Below, one piece after another: positions 5,052 through 6,911 of a DNA stretch of 6,911 nt; positions within the stretch are counted from its first letter, which is position 1; every line of letters starts with the position of its first letter. The DNA is from Candidatus Woesearchaeota archaeon (GTDB taxonomy: Archaea; Nanoarchaeota; Nanoarchaeia; Woesearchaeales; CALCXY01): the NCBI GenBank assembly GCA_030751555.1, contig JASMFX010000106.1, positions 1 to 6,911 of the forward strand, read 5' to 3'. Made by a program: the position numbers and the translations under genes. The notes beneath the pieces are model-generated. The model saw only the letters and a list, made by a program, of their open reading frames with translations. It was not told the origin of the DNA and searched no databases.

Positions 5052-5750
5052 CTATCCTCCAAAACGGATCTTCAACACTTCAATCCCATAACTCCATCCA
5101 TGTTGGAGTAATTGAATAAATGATTCTCCTGATTTTGAGACTCCCTTTTCTCGATCAGTAAAACGAAAACCTACTTCCTTTATTCTATATCCCTTTTTGA
5201 TAGAGTCATATAAAAACCTTATGCAATATTGCCCATACCCTGTAGTCATGAGCTTTACTCGAGAAAAAATCTCTTTTTTAGCTGCAATAAAACCACTGTC
5301 AAAATCCTTTACCCTAAATCCTAAAAAAAGATTAGCATAGAAGTTAATCATCCTGCTCGTTATTACCCTTAACAAACCACGATCATCTTTGCCTCCAACA
5401 GCATACCTGCTCCCCATTGAAATATCATACTGGGGAATAAAAGCAAGCAATTTGGGAATAACATTGGGAGGCATGCTTAAATCACAGTCCATCCACACTA
5501 CAATTTCTCCCGTTGCCTCTTCAATCCCTCTTGCAATAGCAGAAGCAAGACCTCGTTCATTTGTCCTTCTGATAACACGAACTTTTTTCTCATTCATTCG
5601 TTGAGCAATTTCCCAAGTACCATCAGGACTATCATCATCAACTACAATAATCTCTTTAAGCTCACCCACATAACGAAGAATCTGCTTTATTAATTCCTCA
5701 ATGTTTTCCTTTTCATTATAGGTAGGTAAAATAACAGATACAGTTGACAT
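5052..5750 (-). CDS. GT2 family glycosyltransferase, dolichol-phosphate mannose synthase-like
   Basis: A 232-residue GT-A fold enzyme. Landmarks: LPTYNEKENI (8-17), VVDDDSPDGT (36-45), the metal/nucleotide-binding D88-x-D90 in WMDCDLSMPP, GSRY (113-116) and the DFDSGF signature typical of the polyprenol-phosphate mannose/glucose synthase branch. The length matches single-domain enzymes; no C-terminal membrane segments are visible. It would transfer a sugar from a nucleotide donor to a polyprenyl phosphate at the inner face of the membrane; the exact donor is not determined. ATG 5750 coincides with the transcript start predicted from a TATA box at 5773-5780, so it is probably leaderless; a GGAG at 5764-5767 is 13 nt away and would precede the mRNA. 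It is cotranscribed with the cupin gene that begins 2 nt after its stop. Confidence 0.9.
   Translation of the reverse strand: MSTVSVILPTYNEKENIEELIKQILRYVGELKEIIVVDDDSPDGTWEIAQRMNEKKVRVIRRTNERGLASAIARGIEEATGEIVVWMDCDLSMPPNVIPKLLAFIPQYDISMGSRYAVGGKDDRGLLRVITSRMINFYANLFLGFRVKDFDSGFIAAKKEIFSRVKLMTTGYGQYCIRFLYDSIKKGYRIKEVGFRFTDREKGVSKSGESFIQLLQHGWSYGIEVLKIRFGG
5055..5060 (-). promoter_or_regulatory. Ribosome binding site selecting GTG 5049
   Basis: GGAGGA on the minus strand, embedded in the final codons of the glycosyltransferase gene and 5 nt before GTG 5049. It supports the GTG over ATG 5040 and links translation of the two genes. Confidence 0.7.
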
Positions 5751-5772
5751 AGTAAATCAGATACTCCTAAGT

Positions 5773-5780
5773 TATAAAAA
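5773..5780 (-). promoter_or_regulatory. TATA box of the glycosyltransferase-cupin unit
   Basis: TTTTTATA on the minus strand, centred near 5776.5, predicts a start at about 5750, the A of the ATG. It lies in the 57-bp gap after the aminotransferase gene, so that unit can be expressed independently. Confidence 0.55.
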
Positions 5781-5807
5781 GCTATTGGAATTTTGTCAAC
5801 ATGTCAA

Positions 5808-6911
5808 TTAAGCAAGAACTTCCTTCACCGCTTCACAAACCTGCTTAACATCCTCTTCAGTTAATGAGCTGGAGCTGGGCAAATAAAGTCCTCTCTCTCC
5901 TAACCATTCTGCAACAGGATAGGACTCAGAACCTAGCATTTTTTGCAGATAAGGTTGCTTATGAAGAGGAACAAAAAAACTGCGAGTGTCAATCCCTTTC
6001 TCCTTCAACTCCTCCATAACCTGTTCTTTACTCTTTTTAACACTATCATCTAGCACAATCCCATACATCCAATAGACATTTTTTGCATAATCCTTTTCAA
6101 CAGGTAAAATAAGCCCAGGAATATCAAGATATTTTGCATAGAGCAACGCATTTTTCCTTCTCGCCTCAACTAACTCCTCAACCTTCTCAATCTGCCCAAC
6201 ACCAATAGCTGCCTGCACATTAGTCATTCGATAATTAAAACCAAGATCAGTATGAAGATATCTTTGAGCTCCCTCTCCAAAACACATATTTCTCAAGCTT
6301 CTCATTTTTTCAGCAATTTTTGAATCATTGCAAACAACCATGCCCCCTTCCCCTGTCATGATAATCTTATTTGCATAGAAACTAAAACATCCAACATCAC
6401 CAATACTTCCACACTTTTTTCCTTTATACTCTGCCCCGTGTGCCTCGGCAGCATCCTCAATAACAAAGAGATTATGCTTTTGAGCAACTTCCATCACCAC
6501 ATCCATATCAGAAGGATGTCCATAAATATGCACCGCCATGATAGCCCTTGTTTTTTTCGTGATTTTCTCCTCTATCTTTCCACAATCCATACACCACGTT
6601 TCTTTATCAGCATCTACAAAAACAGGACTTGCACCCACAAAAAGCACTGCATTAACACATGCAGCCATAGTAAAAGTTGGCAAAATTACCTCATCACCCT
6701 CTCCAATACCAAGAGCCCGCACAGCTAAATGCAGAGCAGTTGTCCCATTGCAGCAAGCAACCCCTTCTTTCACACCAAGAAACCCGCTTAAGCCCTTTTC
6801 AAACTCCTCAATAAACCTTCCTCGTGAACTTATCCAATTAGTATCTAAACACTCATCAACATATTTTTTCTCATTGCCAACAAACATTGGCTCGCAAACA
6901 GGAATAAAATC
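5808..6911 (-). CDS. DegT/DnrJ/EryC1/StrS PLP aminotransferase, GDP-perosamine synthase-like, 5' end outside window
   Basis: A nucleotide-sugar aminotransferase that would convert a 4-keto sugar (such as GDP-4-keto-6-deoxymannose) to a 4-amino sugar with PLP and glutamate. The frame stays open past the Met at 6887 to the window edge, reading D-F-I-P-V-C-E-P before it. This matches the conserved IPVxEP N-terminus of the family, so the true start is only a few codons outside and 6887 is internal. Numbered from that Met: NTNWISSRG-like start region (15-23), CNGTTALHLA (46-55), LPTFTM (69-74), EDAAEAHGA (144-152) with the PLP-contacting Asp145, and catalytic K174 in SFYANKIIMTGEGGM. GHPSDMD and EYKGKKCGSIGDVG are close to perosamine synthases (RfbE/Per), but related enzymes cannot be excluded. 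It is the first gene of the glycan block seen here. Confidence 0.92.
   Translation of the reverse strand, partial: DFIPVCEPMFVGNEKKYVDECLDTNWISSRGRFIEEFEKGLSGFLGVKEGVACCNGTTALHLAVRALGIGEGDEVILPTFTMAACVNAVLFVGASPVFVDADKETWCMDCGKIEEKITKKTRAIMAVHIYGHPSDMDVVMEVAQKHNLFVIEDAAEAHGAEYKGKKCGSIGDVGCFSFYANKIIMTGEGGMVVCNDSKIAEKMRSLRNMCFGEGAQRYLHTDLGFNYRMTNVQAAIGVGQIEKVEELVEARRKNALLYAKYLDIPGLILPVEKDYAKNVYWMYGIVLDDSVKKSKEQVMEELKEKGIDTRSFFVPLHKQPYLQKMLGSESYPVAEWLGERGLYLPSSSSLTEEDVKQVCEAVKEVLA

Overview
The window looks like archaeal DNA, most likely from a small-genome lineage of the DPANN type (Woesearchaeota-like). That placement is inference and has not been checked by any search. The DNA is AT-rich. Genes are preceded by T/A-rich TATA elements of archaeal style. 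Four genes have their ATG almost exactly where an archaeal transcript would begin, which suggests leaderless mRNAs. Other genes use strong GGAG-type ribosome sites, and transcripts appear to end in U-rich tracts. A 53-residue CxxC-x17-CxxC zinc protein, common in DPANN archaea, fits this picture.

Layout: positions 1-850 (+) hold the 3' part of a SAM methyltransferase followed after 4 nt by a small metal-binding cupin. Positions 951-1112 (+) encode the small zinc-ribbon-like protein with its own promoter, leader and terminator. Positions 1113-1262 are noncoding and contain an orphan TATA box facing the 3' end of the next gene. Positions 1263-2149 (-) are a two-gene operon with a 4-nt overlap: an unrecognised membrane-anchored acidic protein, then a two-TM membrane-bound winged-helix regulator. 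Positions 2218-3063 (-) encode an exported, extremely acidic helical protein built of three tandem repeats of about 84 residues. A 138-bp divergent promoter region carries a perfect 16-bp palindrome. Across it, 3202-3879 (+) encodes a cytoplasmic glycerophosphodiester phosphodiesterase.

Positions 3904-6911 (-) form a sugar/glycan block. In order of transcription it has a DegT-family PLP aminotransferase resembling GDP-perosamine synthase (its start lies just outside the window), a GT2 glycosyltransferase resembling dolichol-phosphate mannose synthase, a sugar-type cupin coupled to it, and a SAM methyltransferase. Together these could make and attach a modified 4-amino sugar on a surface glycan or lipid carrier. 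The methyltransferase/cupin pair at the left edge may belong to a related locus.

The most unusual part is 1263-3153: an exported triple-repeat acidic protein, a membrane-tethered acidic protein and a membrane-bound DNA-binding protein lie side by side, with a palindromic candidate operator upstream. None of the first two matches a family I recognise.
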